From Candidatus Melainabacteria bacterium (GTDB lineage Bacteria; Cyanobacteriota; Vampirovibrionia; Gastranaerophilales; Gastranaerophilaceae): a DNA stretch of 64,000 bases. The notes below the pieces were generated by a model. It was not told the origin of the DNA. It searched no databases and saw only the letters and a list, made by a program, of their open reading frames with translations. The stretch is taken from the NCBI GenBank assembly GCA_003258725.1, contig QHMG01000004.1, positions 186,001-250,000 on the forward strand. Reading direction: 5' to 3'. The translations under genes and the position numbers were made by a program. Shown piece by piece: positions 55,544 through 63,038 of this stretch. Position 1 is the stretch's first letter, and each line of letters begins with the position of its first letter.

Positions 55544-55576
55544 AATCGCAACCTTTTTAGGTTTTTGTGAGCGATT
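55544..55576 (-). promoter_or_regulatory. candidate L21 leader hairpin
   Basis: On the minus strand AATCGC (55576-55571) pairs with GCGATT (55549-55544), enclosing AACCT/AGGTT with an AAAA loop (55563-55550). A compound hairpin in the 5' UTR of rplU is in the place of the autoregulatory leaders known for L21 operons in other bacteria. Function here is inferred from position. Confidence 0.45.
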
Positions 55577-55611
55577 TACCTATCTAACTGTAATACTATT
55601 TGTGTAATCTT

Positions 55612-55640
55612 ATTATTTACCGCTAAACTTCCGCTGTCAA
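55612..55640 (-). promoter_or_regulatory. promoter of rplU-rpmA
   Basis: Minus strand TTGACA (55640-55635), 17-nt spacer, AATAAT (55617-55612). A consensus -35 box and good spacing upstream of the L21 leader. Confidence 0.6.
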
Positions 55641-55672
55641 GCATGTTTGAAAACAAAATTTAACAAAAATAA

Positions 55673-56245
55673 TTATTCAAAAATTCTTTTCCACAAAGGT
55701 TTTTGGCGTTCTTCTAGGTATTCAAGTCTTTTTGCTAATTTTTTATTATCTTCTAACAATTGTTCAACTTGTTGTGCCAATTTTTGGTTATCTTTTTTGT
55801 ATTCGCCTGCCTCAATTAATTTTTCAGAGAATTGAGATGCGTCAATATGATTTTTTATATCGTCGGTAATTTTTCCTGCAACCGCTTCTGCAAGCATTTG
55901 AAGTGTTTGATTTGTAACATTTAAGGTCACATTTCTAACCTCTGGAATTTGTTGTGGAGTTGTTTCTAAGGCTGTTGATTTAATTTCTTCATCTTCTTTT
56001 TCTGGCATTTCCAAAGGTGTTTTGTGTATACGGTAACAAATTTGGTCGTTTGTGTAACCTTGAGATTTTAAACTGATTCCTTTTTTTAGTTTAAAAATTC
56101 CGATATCGTCAAAGAAAACAGTACCGTCTTTTGCTTCGTAAATTGGGTCAATTTGCCAATCTTTAACAAAGTTTTCTAATGCTCTTATATCAATATAATA
56201 GTTATCTTCATTTAATTTTTTTAAAACATCTTCTTTTCTGTACAT
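55673..56245 (-). CDS. uncharacterised protein, winged-helix-like N-terminus plus coiled coil
   Basis: 190 residues. The N-terminal ~75 residues (MYRKEDVLKKLNEDNYYIDIRALENFV) look like a small DNA-binding or MerR-like helix-turn-helix domain, with a QGYTNDQICYRIHK helix pair. Then a linker and a long coiled coil (~130-185; DNQKLAQQVEQLLEDNKKL). Similar domain pairing is found in plasmid or chromosome partition-associated regulators, but no family is certain. 11 nt after smpB on the same strand. Confidence 0.65.
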   Translation of the reverse strand: MYRKEDVLKKLNEDNYYIDIRALENFVKDWQIDPIYEAKDGTVFFDDIGIFKLKKGISLKSQGYTNDQICYRIHKTPLEMPEKEDEEIKSTALETTPQQIPEVRNVTLNVTNQTLQMLAEAVAGKITDDIKNHIDASQFSEKLIEAGEYKKDNQKLAQQVEQLLEDNKKLAKRLEYLEERQKPLWKRIFE

Positions 56246-56256
56246 TTCAACCCTTT

Positions 56257-56706
56257 TTAGTAATTTTTAAGTTTTCTTTGAATATCTCTATTTTGAGTTT
56301 TTTTAGTTATATCTTCACGTTTGTCATAAAGTTTTTTACCTTTTGCTAAACCAATTTCAAGTTTAGCATAACCTCTTGTTAAAAACAGTTCTAAAGGTAC
56401 TATTGTGTAACCTTCTTTTTTGATTTTCATTTCTATCTTTAGAATTTCTTTTTTATTTAAAAGAAGTTTTCTAGTTCTTTCTGGCTCGTGGTTATATCTA
56501 TTACCTTGCTCGTATTTTGATATGTGGCAATTGTACAAGAAAATTTCACCTTTTTCAATTTTTGCAAAGCTGTCTTTTAAATTTACAGCTCCTTTTCTGA
56601 TAGACTTAATTTCAGTCCCAGCAAGAACAATACCGGCAATAAATTTATCAAATATAAGAAAGTCGTGAAAGGCTTTTCTGTTTGTTGATATAACTTTTTT
56701 CTCCAT
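56257..56706 (-). CDS. smpB: SsrA-binding protein SmpB
   Basis: 149 residues from the ATG at 56706. Landmarks: NRKAFHDFLIFDKFIAGIVL, GTEIKSIR-G-VNLKDSFA and HISKYEQGN, then the basic C-terminal tail DKREDITKKTQNRDIQRKL. SmpB binds tmRNA and brings it to stalled ribosomes. The tmRNA gene (ssrA) is not in this window. Lies 7 nt after the radical SAM gene. Confidence 0.95.
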   Translation of the reverse strand: MEKKVISTNRKAFHDFLIFDKFIAGIVLAGTEIKSIRKGAVNLKDSFAKIEKGEIFLYNCHISKYEQGNRYNHEPERTRKLLLNKKEILKIEMKIKKEGYTIVPLELFLTRGYAKLEIGLAKGKKLYDKREDITKKTQNRDIQRKLKNY

Positions 56707-56713
56707 AGTTAAA

Positions 56714-57634
56714 TTATACCGCAAACTTTGAACCTTGCCAAGAGTCTCGACGAATTAGTTCTGCGTCAATCTTATTTAAACATTCAAACTTTTTGCCAAT
56801 CCATTTTGGTTCAACAAGAGTTGATTTTAAGCCACTTCCCGCAATTCTATGTAAAGTTGTTTCAGGAGGCAAAAGTTCAATAGCATCACAACAAAGGTTT
56901 ACATATTCCATTTCGTCCATAAATTTAAACTCACCTCGTTCGTACATTTGAGTGATTTCAGTGCCACGAAGTCCGCAAATCATGTGAAGTTTTACACCGT
57001 CAACTCTTAATTTAGCTAACAATTTGATAGTTTCCATCATTTCATCGTGAGTCTCCCATAAGCCGAAAATTACGTGAACACAAGTGTTTATACCTCGTTC
57101 TTTTGTCATTTTATACGCTTTTAAAAAACAATCTAAATCGTGACCACGATTAATTCTTTCAAGAGTTTTGTTGTGCATAGATTGAAGTCCGTATTCAATC
57201 CAAGTTTCATATTTATCTTTGTAACCTGCAATTAAATCAAGTTTTTCTTCATCAACGCAGTCAGGACGTGTTCCGATAGATATTCCGACTATGTCAGAGT
57301 GATCTAAAGATGCGTCATAAATTGTTTTTAATTCTTCAACAGGCTTATAGGTGTTAGAAAAAGACTGAAAATAAGACATATATTTTACGGCTTTAAATCT
57401 TTCTGTAAGGTATTGAGCACCAAAGTCTAATTGCTCTTTTATAGACATATTTGCTGAATGAGATTGAGAAAAACTTCCCCCGTCATCGCAATAAATACAG
57501 CCGTGTTTACCGTTTTGTCTGTTTGGACACGAAAAACCGGCGTCAAGTGTTATTTTGTAAACCTTAACGCCGAATTTTTCTTTTAAATATTCGCTAAATT
57601 GATTGTAGCGTTTTTCTGTACCATGGAAAAACAT
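56714..57634 (-). CDS. radical SAM protein, YhcC/TIGR01212 type
   Basis: 306 residues. The Fe-S/SAM motif has the spacing of this family: FSCPNRQNGKHGCIYC (residues ~29-44, CX9CX2C). Other blocks are YFQSFSNTY, VGISIGTRPDCV, WIEYGLQSMHNKTLERINRGH and HVIFGLWET, close to the elongator-protein-3-like architecture. The substrate is unknown; RNA modification is a reasonable guess. Preceded by a small zinc-ribbon gene and followed by smpB. Confidence 0.9.
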   Translation of the reverse strand: MFFHGTEKRYNQFSEYLKEKFGVKVYKITLDAGFSCPNRQNGKHGCIYCDDGGSFSQSHSANMSIKEQLDFGAQYLTERFKAVKYMSYFQSFSNTYKPVEELKTIYDASLDHSDIVGISIGTRPDCVDEEKLDLIAGYKDKYETWIEYGLQSMHNKTLERINRGHDLDCFLKAYKMTKERGINTCVHVIFGLWETHDEMMETIKLLAKLRVDGVKLHMICGLRGTEITQMYERGEFKFMDEMEYVNLCCDAIELLPPETTLHRIAGSGLKSTLVEPKWIGKKFECLNKIDAELIRRDSWQGSKFAV

Positions 57635-57640
57635 TATAAA

Positions 57641-57814
57641 TTAGTTGTTTTCACCTTCTGTTTCTTTAGGGATAGGGTAAACATAGTGTTCACCGCAAGC
57701 TGGACATACAACTTCTTGTTGTTTACCGTCTTCTAAAACTGCTACTTCAAATAATTGTTTGCAACCTGATTGTGTGCATCTGATAGCCCAAGTTGGTCTT
57801 ACAAGTCTTGCCAT
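57641..57814 (-). CDS. small zinc-ribbon protein (57 residues)
   Basis: A short gene. AGGAG lies ~8 nt before its ATG at 57814. Two Cys pairs (CTQSGC near residue 13 and CPACG near 38) suggest a treble-clef or ribbon zinc site. The rest is compact with a Tyr/Pro C-terminus (HYVYPIPKE). It is separated from the radical SAM gene by 6 nt, so both are likely to be expressed together. Function unknown; such proteins often assist RNA or redox enzymes. Confidence 0.8.
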   Translation of the reverse strand: MARLVRPTWAIRCTQSGCKQLFEVAVLEDGKQQEVVCPACGEHYVYPIPKETEGENN

Positions 57815-57901
57815 TTTTTAATTTCTCCTTTTTTTCTTAATCTTATCACAGTAAATAAAAATTGTAAAATGGATTAAGATATAGTGAACTGGGACATGGG
57901 G

Positions 57902-57929
57902 TTGAAAATTTTTGAAAATAAGTTATAAT
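57902..57929 (+). promoter_or_regulatory. promoter of the candidate antisense RNA
   Basis: TTGAAA (57902-57907), 16-nt spacer, TATAAT (57924-57929). It points rightward, into the 3' end of the small hydrophobic ORF on the other strand. Confidence 0.65.
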
Positions 57930-57935
57930 ATAAAT

Positions 57936-58027
57936 ATAACAGGTGGCTATCGGTTTGACCGATATTTAATACCCTGTTTCGATTATGAAACTAGCACTAG
58001 GATTGCAATTATAAGTGCTAGTTTTTC
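57936..58027 (+). ncRNA. candidate antisense RNA (type I antitoxin)
   Basis: About 92 nt between a promoter at 57902-57929 and an intrinsic terminator (11-bp stem 57988-57998 with 58014-58024, then T5). It contains a 7-bp hairpin, tatcggt/accgata (near 57949-57965). It is fully complementary to the 3' part of the minus-strand small ORF (57983-58027) and its 3' UTR, as expected for a cis-encoded antitoxin. Confidence 0.5.
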
Positions 58028-58084
58028 CATTTTAAATAATAAGGATATTACAAAAAGGATTATTAGCATTTTTGCTTTTACCAT
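57983..58084 (-). CDS. small hydrophobic peptide, candidate type I toxin
   Basis: 33 residues from the ATG at 58084, which has AAAGGGG 8 nt upstream; an in-frame ATG at 58090 adds two residues but is too close to that site. It begins MVKAKMLIILFVISLL, has a Lys/Glu break (FKMEK) and ends LALIIAILVLVS, giving one membrane-spanning helix. Small size, composition, strong ribosome-binding site and an opposing RNA are the hallmarks of pore-forming or membrane-stress type I toxins (Hol_Tox-, Ldr- and AapA-like by character, not by sequence identity that I can show). The mRNA probably starts near 58170 from an extended -10 TGTTAGAAT (58177-58185). Confidence 0.6.
   Translation of the reverse strand: MVKAKMLIILFVISLLFKMEKLALIIAILVLVS
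57988..58026 (+). terminator. terminator of the candidate antisense RNA
   Basis: aaactagcact (57988-57998) pairs with agtgctagttt (58014-58024); 15-nt loop; the T-run overlaps the stem end. The stem also lies within the opposite small ORF. Confidence 0.6.
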
Positions 58085-58230
58085 AGGCATCACCCCTTTC
58101 TTGGCGTTAGAACCGCCATTTAAAAAGGATTTAGGTAACCACCTGTTAAATAAAATTTCAATGTACTTACCTTTTTATTCTAACACGAGGTTTAAAAAAG
58201 TATGTACATTAAATTGATGATATTCGTTGC

Positions 58231-58275
58231 AAAAAAAGATGCAAAGCCGTAATGAAACGGCTCCGCATCTTTTTT
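58231..58275 (-). terminator. terminator of the SPFH operon
   Basis: Stem aaaaaagatgc...gcatctttttt with an inner agccgt/acggct arm (58231-58275), immediately after the stop of the SPFH gene at 58291; A/T runs on both sides. Confidence 0.85.
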
Positions 58276-58290
58276 AAATTAGATATTAAA

Positions 58291-59265
58291 TTATTTATTA
58301 TGGTCGAACATTTGTTTAATGCCGTCAACTGAAGAAAGAACTCCTGTTGCTTCATAAGGCATATAAACAACCTTGTTGTTTTGACCTGATGCAATACCTT
58401 TTAGTGTTTCTAGATATTTCATAGCGATTAAGTATTGATCTGGTTTACCTTTATCACCAATTGCATTAATAATTAATTCAACGGCTTGTTTTTCACCTTC
58501 AGCTTCAAGAACACGAGCTTTTGCGATACCGTCAGCTCTTAAGATTGCAGCTTGTTTTTCACCTTCTGCTTTGTTAATTGCAGCTTCTTTTTCCCCTTGA
58601 GCTTGAAGAATTGCAGATTGTTTCATACCTTCAGATTCAAGAATTACGGCACGTTTTTCACGTTCTGCTTTCATTTGTTTTTCCATTGCTGCTTGAATGT
58701 CAGCAGGCGGGTTGATGTCTTGAAGTTCTACACGGTTAACTTTTACGCCCCATTTGTTAGTTGCTTCGTCTAAGATTTCTCTTAATTCTTGGTTAATTTG
58801 GTCACGAGAAATAAGAGTTTCATCTAAGTCTAATTTACCAACTAATTGTCTCAAGTTTGTTTGAGTCAATTTTTCGATTGCATCTAACAAGTTTGAAATT
58901 TCGTAAACTGCTGATTTCGCATCAACGATTTGAAAGTATAATAAAGCGTTAATGCTGATTGTAACATTATCTTTTGTGATTACATTTTGTCTTGGAAAGT
59001 CATAAACTGTTTCACGTTTGTTAATGCTTTTTAAAATTTTGTTGTAAGTATAAACTTGACCATCTAAGCCTTTTTGTCTTTCTTTCCATTCAATTCCGCA
59101 AGGGGCATCAATGAATGGAATAATAAAGTTTAACCCTGGTGTTAAGGTCTTGTGATATTTACCTAAACGCTCAATGATAACTTCTTCCATTTGTTTAACA
59201 ATGATTACACCGAATTTGATATAAGCAATTGCCAAAACTATTACTAAAATTAATAAAATATCCAT
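58291..59265 (-). CDS. SPFH/Band 7 membrane protein (stomatin/QmcA-like)
   Basis: 324 residues. One N-terminal membrane helix (2-24), then the PHB domain (~25-210): ERLGKYHKTLTPGLNFIIPF, NALLYFQIVDAKSAVYEI and LRQLVGKLDLDETLISRDQIN are landmarks. The C-terminal coiled coil (~200-285) has near-exact repeats of QAEGEKQAAI type. QmcA/stomatin-like proteins form large rings in membrane microdomains. 9 nt after the NfeD-like gene, the usual SPFH-NfeD pairing. Confidence 0.94.
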   Translation of the reverse strand: MDILLILVIVLAIAYIKFGVIIVKQMEEVIIERLGKYHKTLTPGLNFIIPFIDAPCGIEWKERQKGLDGQVYTYNKILKSINKRETVYDFPRQNVITKDNVTISINALLYFQIVDAKSAVYEISNLLDAIEKLTQTNLRQLVGKLDLDETLISRDQINQELREILDEATNKWGVKVNRVELQDINPPADIQAAMEKQMKAEREKRAVILESEGMKQSAILQAQGEKEAAINKAEGEKQAAILRADGIAKARVLEAEGEKQAVELIINAIGDKGKPDQYLIAMKYLETLKGIASGQNNKVVYMPYEATGVLSSVDGIKQMFDHNK

Positions 59266-59274
59266 TTTTTCTCC

Positions 59275-59703
59275 TTATTTTTGTTTAACAAACATAGTTA
59301 AACTATCATTTTTAACGATTTCAACTTCAGAACCTTCTGGAATTTCGTTGTCGTTTAATGCTCGAGCTTCCCAGCGTTCGCCATAAATTGAAATAGCTCC
59401 TTCGTTCTTGTTAATTGTTTTTATAGCTTTTGCAGTTTTGCCGATATATTGACCTTCCATTCCTGTTTCTTGTTCTTTTGTGGCTTTTTGATTTTTAGCT
59501 AAAAGTGGTCTGAAAATTAAAAGCGAAACAAGTGAACAAACGGCAAACAATGGCACTAACACTACTTTAGAAACAACCCAAACAGCTACAATTGCGGTAA
59601 TAAATGCTCCAACTGACATACTTAAAAAGAATGTAAAAGGCATAAACATTTCTAAAATAAGTGTTATAACCCCGACGCAAGTCCAAAATTGCCAAAGAGT
59701 CAT
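59275..59703 (-). CDS. NfeD-like membrane protein
   Basis: 142 residues. Three membrane helices (about 5-22, 28-46, 48-66) then a C-terminal OB-fold (~80-142) with EGQYIGKTAKAIKTI and YGERWEARA, matching the short NfeD form (without protease domain). NfeD proteins assist their SPFH partner in membrane organisation. Directly between the DUF1858-type gene (no gap) and the SPFH gene. Confidence 0.92.
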   Translation of the reverse strand: MTLWQFWTCVGVITLILEMFMPFTFFLSMSVGAFITAIVAVWVVSKVVLVPLFAVCSLVSLLIFRPLLAKNQKATKEQETGMEGQYIGKTAKAIKTINKNEGAISIYGERWEARALNDNEIPEGSEVEIVKNDSLTMFVKQK

Positions 59704-59910
59704 CTATTCGTCATCTCCTACTAATTCGTTCATAGCATCAACCATTGCTTCGATGTCGATACCGTGAACTTTAGCGCCAGCTTCTAGGTTTTCAAAGTGA
59801 GCTGCTGCACAACCGATACAACCCATACCGAATTTTTGGAATACTTCAACTGTTTCAGGGTGGTTTTGTACGATTTCCATAATACCCATATCTTTTGTAA
59901 TTTTTGCCAT
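59704..59910 (-). CDS. DUF1858 / hybrid-cluster-associated redox disulfide domain protein
   Basis: 68 residues. ITKDMGIMEIVQNHPETVEVF followed by FGMGCIGCAAAHFE, the paired-Cys CxxC motif of this short helical family. Presumed to bind metal or take part in thiol redox chemistry. Stop and the NfeD start are adjacent with no gap, so it is co-translated with NfeD and SPFH. AAGGAG precedes the ATG. Confidence 0.9.
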   Translation of the reverse strand: MAKITKDMGIMEIVQNHPETVEVFQKFGMGCIGCAAAHFENLEAGAKVHGIDIEAMVDAMNELVGDDE

Positions 59911-60098
59911 AATTATTTTCTCCTTATCCTTTGTGTTGACTTAATACAAAATATCATTAAACCTATTCTACAAAATAATCGTAAAAATGTAAATAAGATT
60001 AAAGATTAATTTTGACAAAATGTTGACTTTAAAAAAAACATCATTAAAAAGAGAGCATAGGATATTACATAAGCAATAAAGAAAATGAGGATGAGATT

Positions 60099-60614
60099 AT
60101 GGAACAATTTTTAAGAAACTTTTTTAACAACGATTCAGTATGTTTAGGATTATGCGATTTGCAACGTAAAATTGCAGGTGTAAGTTTTAACAATCCACCA
60201 GCACACATGCAAGCACCTGTTCATACTCCGCAACCGCAAGTATATCATCAAGCATACGCTCAAGCCTATGCTCAACAACAAGTTCAACCACAACCACAAC
60301 AAAAAATGTCTTTGTCTCAATATTTTGCGCAACAACAACGTGAATACGCTGCAAAACAAGCGTATGCTTCACAAAAACAAACTATGGTTGCTCCACAACC
60401 TTCTCAAAATCCATATAGACAAGTTCAACAACAAACTTTTCAACAATCTTTGAACCAACCACAACAAGTTCAAAGAACCGTTCATGTACAACAATCATCA
60501 AACGTAGAATCATATATTCAACAAAGACCAACTCACTCTCAAGCTAAAACAACAACAATAATCAATGGAAATATGAAGAAAGTTATCTCAGCTGCAGTCC
60601 CTGCACGCAGATGA
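60099..60614 (+). CDS. Gln-rich low-complexity protein
   Basis: 171 residues. The first ~35 residues are a possible amphipathic helix (FLRNFFNNDSVCLGLCDLQRKI), followed by GVSFNNPP. The remainder (40-150) is a Gln/Pro/Ala/Tyr-rich disordered stretch, and the C-terminus is TTTIINGNMKKVISAAVPARR in outline. No domain, signal peptide or membrane span. It is convergent with the second export operon and separated from it by two hairpins. Low-complexity chains of this type occur in secreted or condensate-forming proteins; no function can be assigned. Confidence 0.6.
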   Translation: MEQFLRNFFNNDSVCLGLCDLQRKIAGVSFNNPPAHMQAPVHTPQPQVYHQAYAQAYAQQQVQPQPQQKMSLSQYFAQQQREYAAKQAYASQKQTMVAPQPSQNPYRQVQQQTFQQSLNQPQQVQRTVHVQQSSNVESYIQQRPTHSQAKTTTIINGNMKKVISAAVPARR

Positions 60615-60620
60615 TTGTTT

Positions 60621-60649
60621 CAGGCGGGCAACCATGCACTGCCCGCCTG
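60621..60649 (+). terminator. terminator-like hairpin after the Gln-rich gene
   Basis: 10-bp GC-rich stem caggcgggca (60621-60630) with its complement (60640-60649), 9-nt loop; weak T-tract (tgttt). Confidence 0.6.
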
Positions 60650-60660
60650 TGTTTCTAAAA

Positions 60661-60694
60661 CGAAGCGCCGATTGCATTTGCAATCGGCGCTTCG
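60661..60694 (-). terminator. terminator of the second export operon
   Basis: 15-bp perfect stem cgaagcgccgattgc (60661-60675) with its complement (60680-60694), 4-nt loop; on the minus strand TTTT follows. Just past the stop at 60700. Confidence 0.85.
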
Positions 60695-60699
60695 CAGTT

Positions 60700-61479
60700 T
60701 TAAATAATATGTGAGAAAGTATTAAAGTAATCTGAAATAACATTTATAAGCATTGGCAAAATCCACATTAGAATAGCCGCACCAAAAACGGGTTTGAAAA
60801 GGAAGGACAATTGGAATACGTTTACTTGTGGAGCTGTTTTAGAAATTACACCCAAGATAATATCTTGTCCTAAAGTTGCCAACAGTACAGGGGACGCAAT
60901 TTGAAGCCCCATGTATAAAACATTTGAGGATAAACTTATTAAATAATCCATATTTACAAGTTTATTCAACGGAATTGTGCTTGCGTAAATCGGAAAGATT
61001 TCAAAACTTCTATCTATTGCTTGAAATAACCAATAAGCACCGCCTATTTGTAAAAAAATTACAATGCCTAAAACGCCGAAAAATCTGCCTAAAATAGAAA
61101 CTTGGCTTGAAGTTGTAGGGTCTAAAACCATTGCTGAAGATAACCCCATTTGCATGTTAATCATATCGCCACCTGCTTCAATGGCGGCAAGGATTAATTG
61201 AGCCATGTAGCCAATAATCATACCTGCAGCAGCGTTTAGGAGTAGTGCTAAAAGTAAATCCCCATGCGCAGGTTGACCTTGTGCATTTACTAAAGGTAAG
61301 AAAATTAGTGTCAAAAGGAAGGATAACCCTAATTTTACTAAACCTGGAATTTCCTTTCTGTTTAAAACAGGTGCAAATCTTACAAAACCCAACATTCTTG
61401 CAAAGATAACTAGTCCAGCGCACATATTTGCGATGAATCCAGGAATCAAAGAGTTAAGTTGTATGATGAAGCCTTCCAT
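60700..61479 (-). CDS. sctT: second export-gate FliR/SctT-family protein
   Basis: 259 residues with about six membrane helices. Family blocks FARMLGFVRFAPVLNRKEIPG, QMGLSSAMVLDPTTSSQVSILG and the C-terminal TAPQVNVFQLSFLFKPVFG are present. It is clearly different from FliR at 52.9-53.6 kb and belongs to the second set of pore proteins. Whether it is flagellar-type or injectisome-type cannot be decided from this protein alone; the symbol follows the SctR-like neighbour. Starts 2 nt after the SctS/FliQ-like gene. Confidence 0.8.
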   Translation of the reverse strand: MEGFIIQLNSLIPGFIANMCAGLVIFARMLGFVRFAPVLNRKEIPGLVKLGLSFLLTLIFLPLVNAQGQPAHGDLLLALLLNAAAGMIIGYMAQLILAAIEAGGDMINMQMGLSSAMVLDPTTSSQVSILGRFFGVLGIVIFLQIGGAYWLFQAIDRSFEIFPIYASTIPLNKLVNMDYLISLSSNVLYMGLQIASPVLLATLGQDIILGVISKTAPQVNVFQLSFLFKPVFGAAILMWILPMLINVISDYFNTFSHII

Positions 61480-61481
61480 AT

Positions 61482-61988
61482 TTATTGATTATTGTACCTA
61501 TTCATAATTTTTTGTGTTTCCATAAAATCAGTTTTTGGTTCCATAACACCAGATGCCTTGTCATAACGCTTAAATTGGTCTTTGCCATGTCTGTTATAAC
61601 CTGGTTTTCCGCTAGTCATACGCTTAAATTCGTCTTTATCTGGCTTTTTAAATTGATCTTGCATTTCATTTGCAAAAGGTCTTGTGTATTTGTAATAATC
61701 AGCAGGCAAAACGTAAGTGTCGTTTTTAGGTACGACGTTAAACGCCAAAGCCATGCCGTCTGTGAATAGATTTGATAAAATTCTAACAAATCCAACACCA
61801 CCGATTACAATTACAAGGAATACAGCCAAAATTTTAGGAGCTGCAGCAATAGTTTGTTCTTGAACTTGAGTTACGGCTTGCAAAATACCGACAACAAGAC
61901 CGATACCAGCAGCTACAAGTACGCAAGGCATTGAGATTGAAAGCATTACGACAAAACCTCTTGCCATATATTCCATTAACATTTCCAT
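61482..61988 (-). CDS. sctS: second export-gate FliQ/SctS-family protein with C-terminal extension
   Basis: 168 residues against the usual ~90. The first ~85 residues are a full FliQ/SctS unit: two membrane helices and GIGLVVGILQAVTQVQEQT, whose V-T-Q-V-Q-E-Q-T closely resembles SctS. The remaining ~80 residues are hydrophilic, Lys/Asp/Phe-rich, with a repeated (D)QFK/EFK-type pattern (QDQFKKPDKDEFKRM, KDQFKRYDK). The tail would project from the pore ring, probably on the cytoplasmic side. Between the SctR- and SctT-like genes. Confidence 0.8.
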   Translation of the reverse strand: MEMLMEYMARGFVVMLSISMPCVLVAAGIGLVVGILQAVTQVQEQTIAAAPKILAVFLVIVIGGVGFVRILSNLFTDGMALAFNVVPKNDTYVLPADYYKYTRPFANEMQDQFKKPDKDEFKRMTSGKPGYNRHGKDQFKRYDKASGVMEPKTDFMETQKIMNRYNNQ

Positions 61989-62002
61989 AGTTTTTACCTC
62001 TT

Positions 62003-62644
62003 TTAGTTATAACTTTGTACCAGACCCTGAACAATCAATGCCCAACCGTCAACCGCAATAAATATAAGCAGTTTGAATGGTAAAGAAATGATTGTTGGTG
62101 ATAACATGAACATACCTAGTGCTAATAAGATGTTTGCTACAACCAAGTCTAATACAATAAATGGTACGAATACGATGAAACCAATTTCAAAAGCTGTTTT
62201 TAATTCGCTGATAATGTAAGCTGGAGCAACTTGCCAAATTGTAATTTCATCTGGACTTTCTGGTCTATCATTGCCAGAAAGCTCTATAAAGAATGCCAAA
62301 TCCGTTTCACGGGTTTGTTTTAGCATAAATTCTTTCAATGGTTTAGAACCTTTTTCTATTGCTACGATTAAGTTCTTTGTTTGCTTGTAAGGAGCTTGAC
62401 CTTGTTCATAACATTGTTGGAATACTGGTCCCATAGTGTAGAACGTCAAAATCATAGATAAACCGATGATTACAATTGACGGTGGAACAGATTGTGTACC
62501 CATCGCAGTTTTTAGCATTGAAAATACAATGATAAATCTTAAAAAACTTGTCATGCAAGCGAATACAAACGGTAATATCGAAAACATTGACATTACTAAA
62601 AGCATTTGTATAACGGGATTTATATCCTTAAAAATGTCTGACAT
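62003..62644 (-). CDS. sctR: second export-gate FliP/SctR-family protein
   Basis: 213 residues without a cleavable signal peptide, unlike FliP at 53.9 kb. Blocks TSFLRFIIVFSMLKTAMGTQSVPPS, VAPAYIISELKTAFEIGF, DLVVANILLALGMFMLSP and ISLPFKLLIFIAVDGWALI (shown as landmarks). The ANILLALGM-x-M-SP pattern is typical of SctR (YscR/SsaR-type) injectisome proteins rather than flagellar FliP (SVLMAMGMM-PP). That is a family comparison from memory and should be checked by phylogeny. Downstream of the FliO-like gene. Confidence 0.82.
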   Translation of the reverse strand: MSDIFKDINPVIQMLLVMSMFSILPFVFACMTSFLRFIIVFSMLKTAMGTQSVPPSIVIIGLSMILTFYTMGPVFQQCYEQGQAPYKQTKNLIVAIEKGSKPLKEFMLKQTRETDLAFFIELSGNDRPESPDEITIWQVAPAYIISELKTAFEIGFIVFVPFIVLDLVVANILLALGMFMLSPTIISLPFKLLIFIAVDGWALIVQGLVQSYN

Positions 62645-62670
62645 ACTATTTCTACCTTCTTTTTAACCTA

Positions 62671-63000
62671 TTAATAATTTACGCCTTGTTCTTCTAAATT
62701 AGCTTTATCAATTTCATCTAATTCATTAGTATCATTTGTAACTAAGTTGTTAGAATCTAATTTAGAAATTAAAGTTGTTCTTTCTAAATCTGCTACAATC
62801 AAAAAGCGTTCGTTGCCAGCTTTTATTATGTACAGAGTTTTTCTTGAAGACAAGCCTAAACCGTCTTCGATTGATAACAAACCTTTTTTGTTGCCTGTAA
62901 AGTTTGTTATTGCAAACTTTTTATATGCAAATAGAGCGAAACAGATTAGCCCTATCATAGCCATTGTGTATACTGTGAAATTTAAAATGTAGTGTCCCAT
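62671..63000 (-). CDS. FliO-like protein
   Basis: 109 residues. One N-terminal membrane helix (~10-28) and a small beta domain with LGLSSRKTLYIIKAGNERFLIV, matching the LG-R-SL-LV-VG-R-LL pattern of FliO. FliO is a flagellum-specific chaperone for FliP assembly and is not found in typical injectisome operons, so its place before an SctR-like gene is informative. A divergent copy, so the name is tentative. Confidence 0.7.
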   Translation of the reverse strand: MGHYILNFTVYTMAMIGLICFALFAYKKFAITNFTGNKKGLLSIEDGLGLSSRKTLYIIKAGNERFLIVADLERTTLISKLDSNNLVTNDTNELDEIDKANLEEQGVNY

Positions 63001-63038
63001 TTGTTATTTAATCCTTTAATGATTTTTTATTTAATTTC

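Larger units (their letters stand above)
57938..58147. repeat. 10-bp inverted repeat framing the toxin transcript
   Basis: aacaggtgg at 57938-57946 and ccacctgtt at 58139-58147 are exact complements (one further pair outside). On the minus-strand mRNA they lie near the 5' end and in the 3' UTR, allowing long-range end-to-end pairing of the kind that keeps full-length type I toxin mRNAs inactive. Confidence 0.6.

Noticed and set aside
57912..58217. 101-residue plus-strand ORF across the toxin/antisense region
   Set aside because: It begins inside the candidate antisense promoter region, runs over its terminator, has no ribosome-binding site and an unnatural composition. The short minus-strand peptide explains the region better.
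60150..60453. Several small ORFs over the Gln-rich gene
   Set aside because: Frame-shifted reads of CAA/CAG repeats; no start signals of their own.
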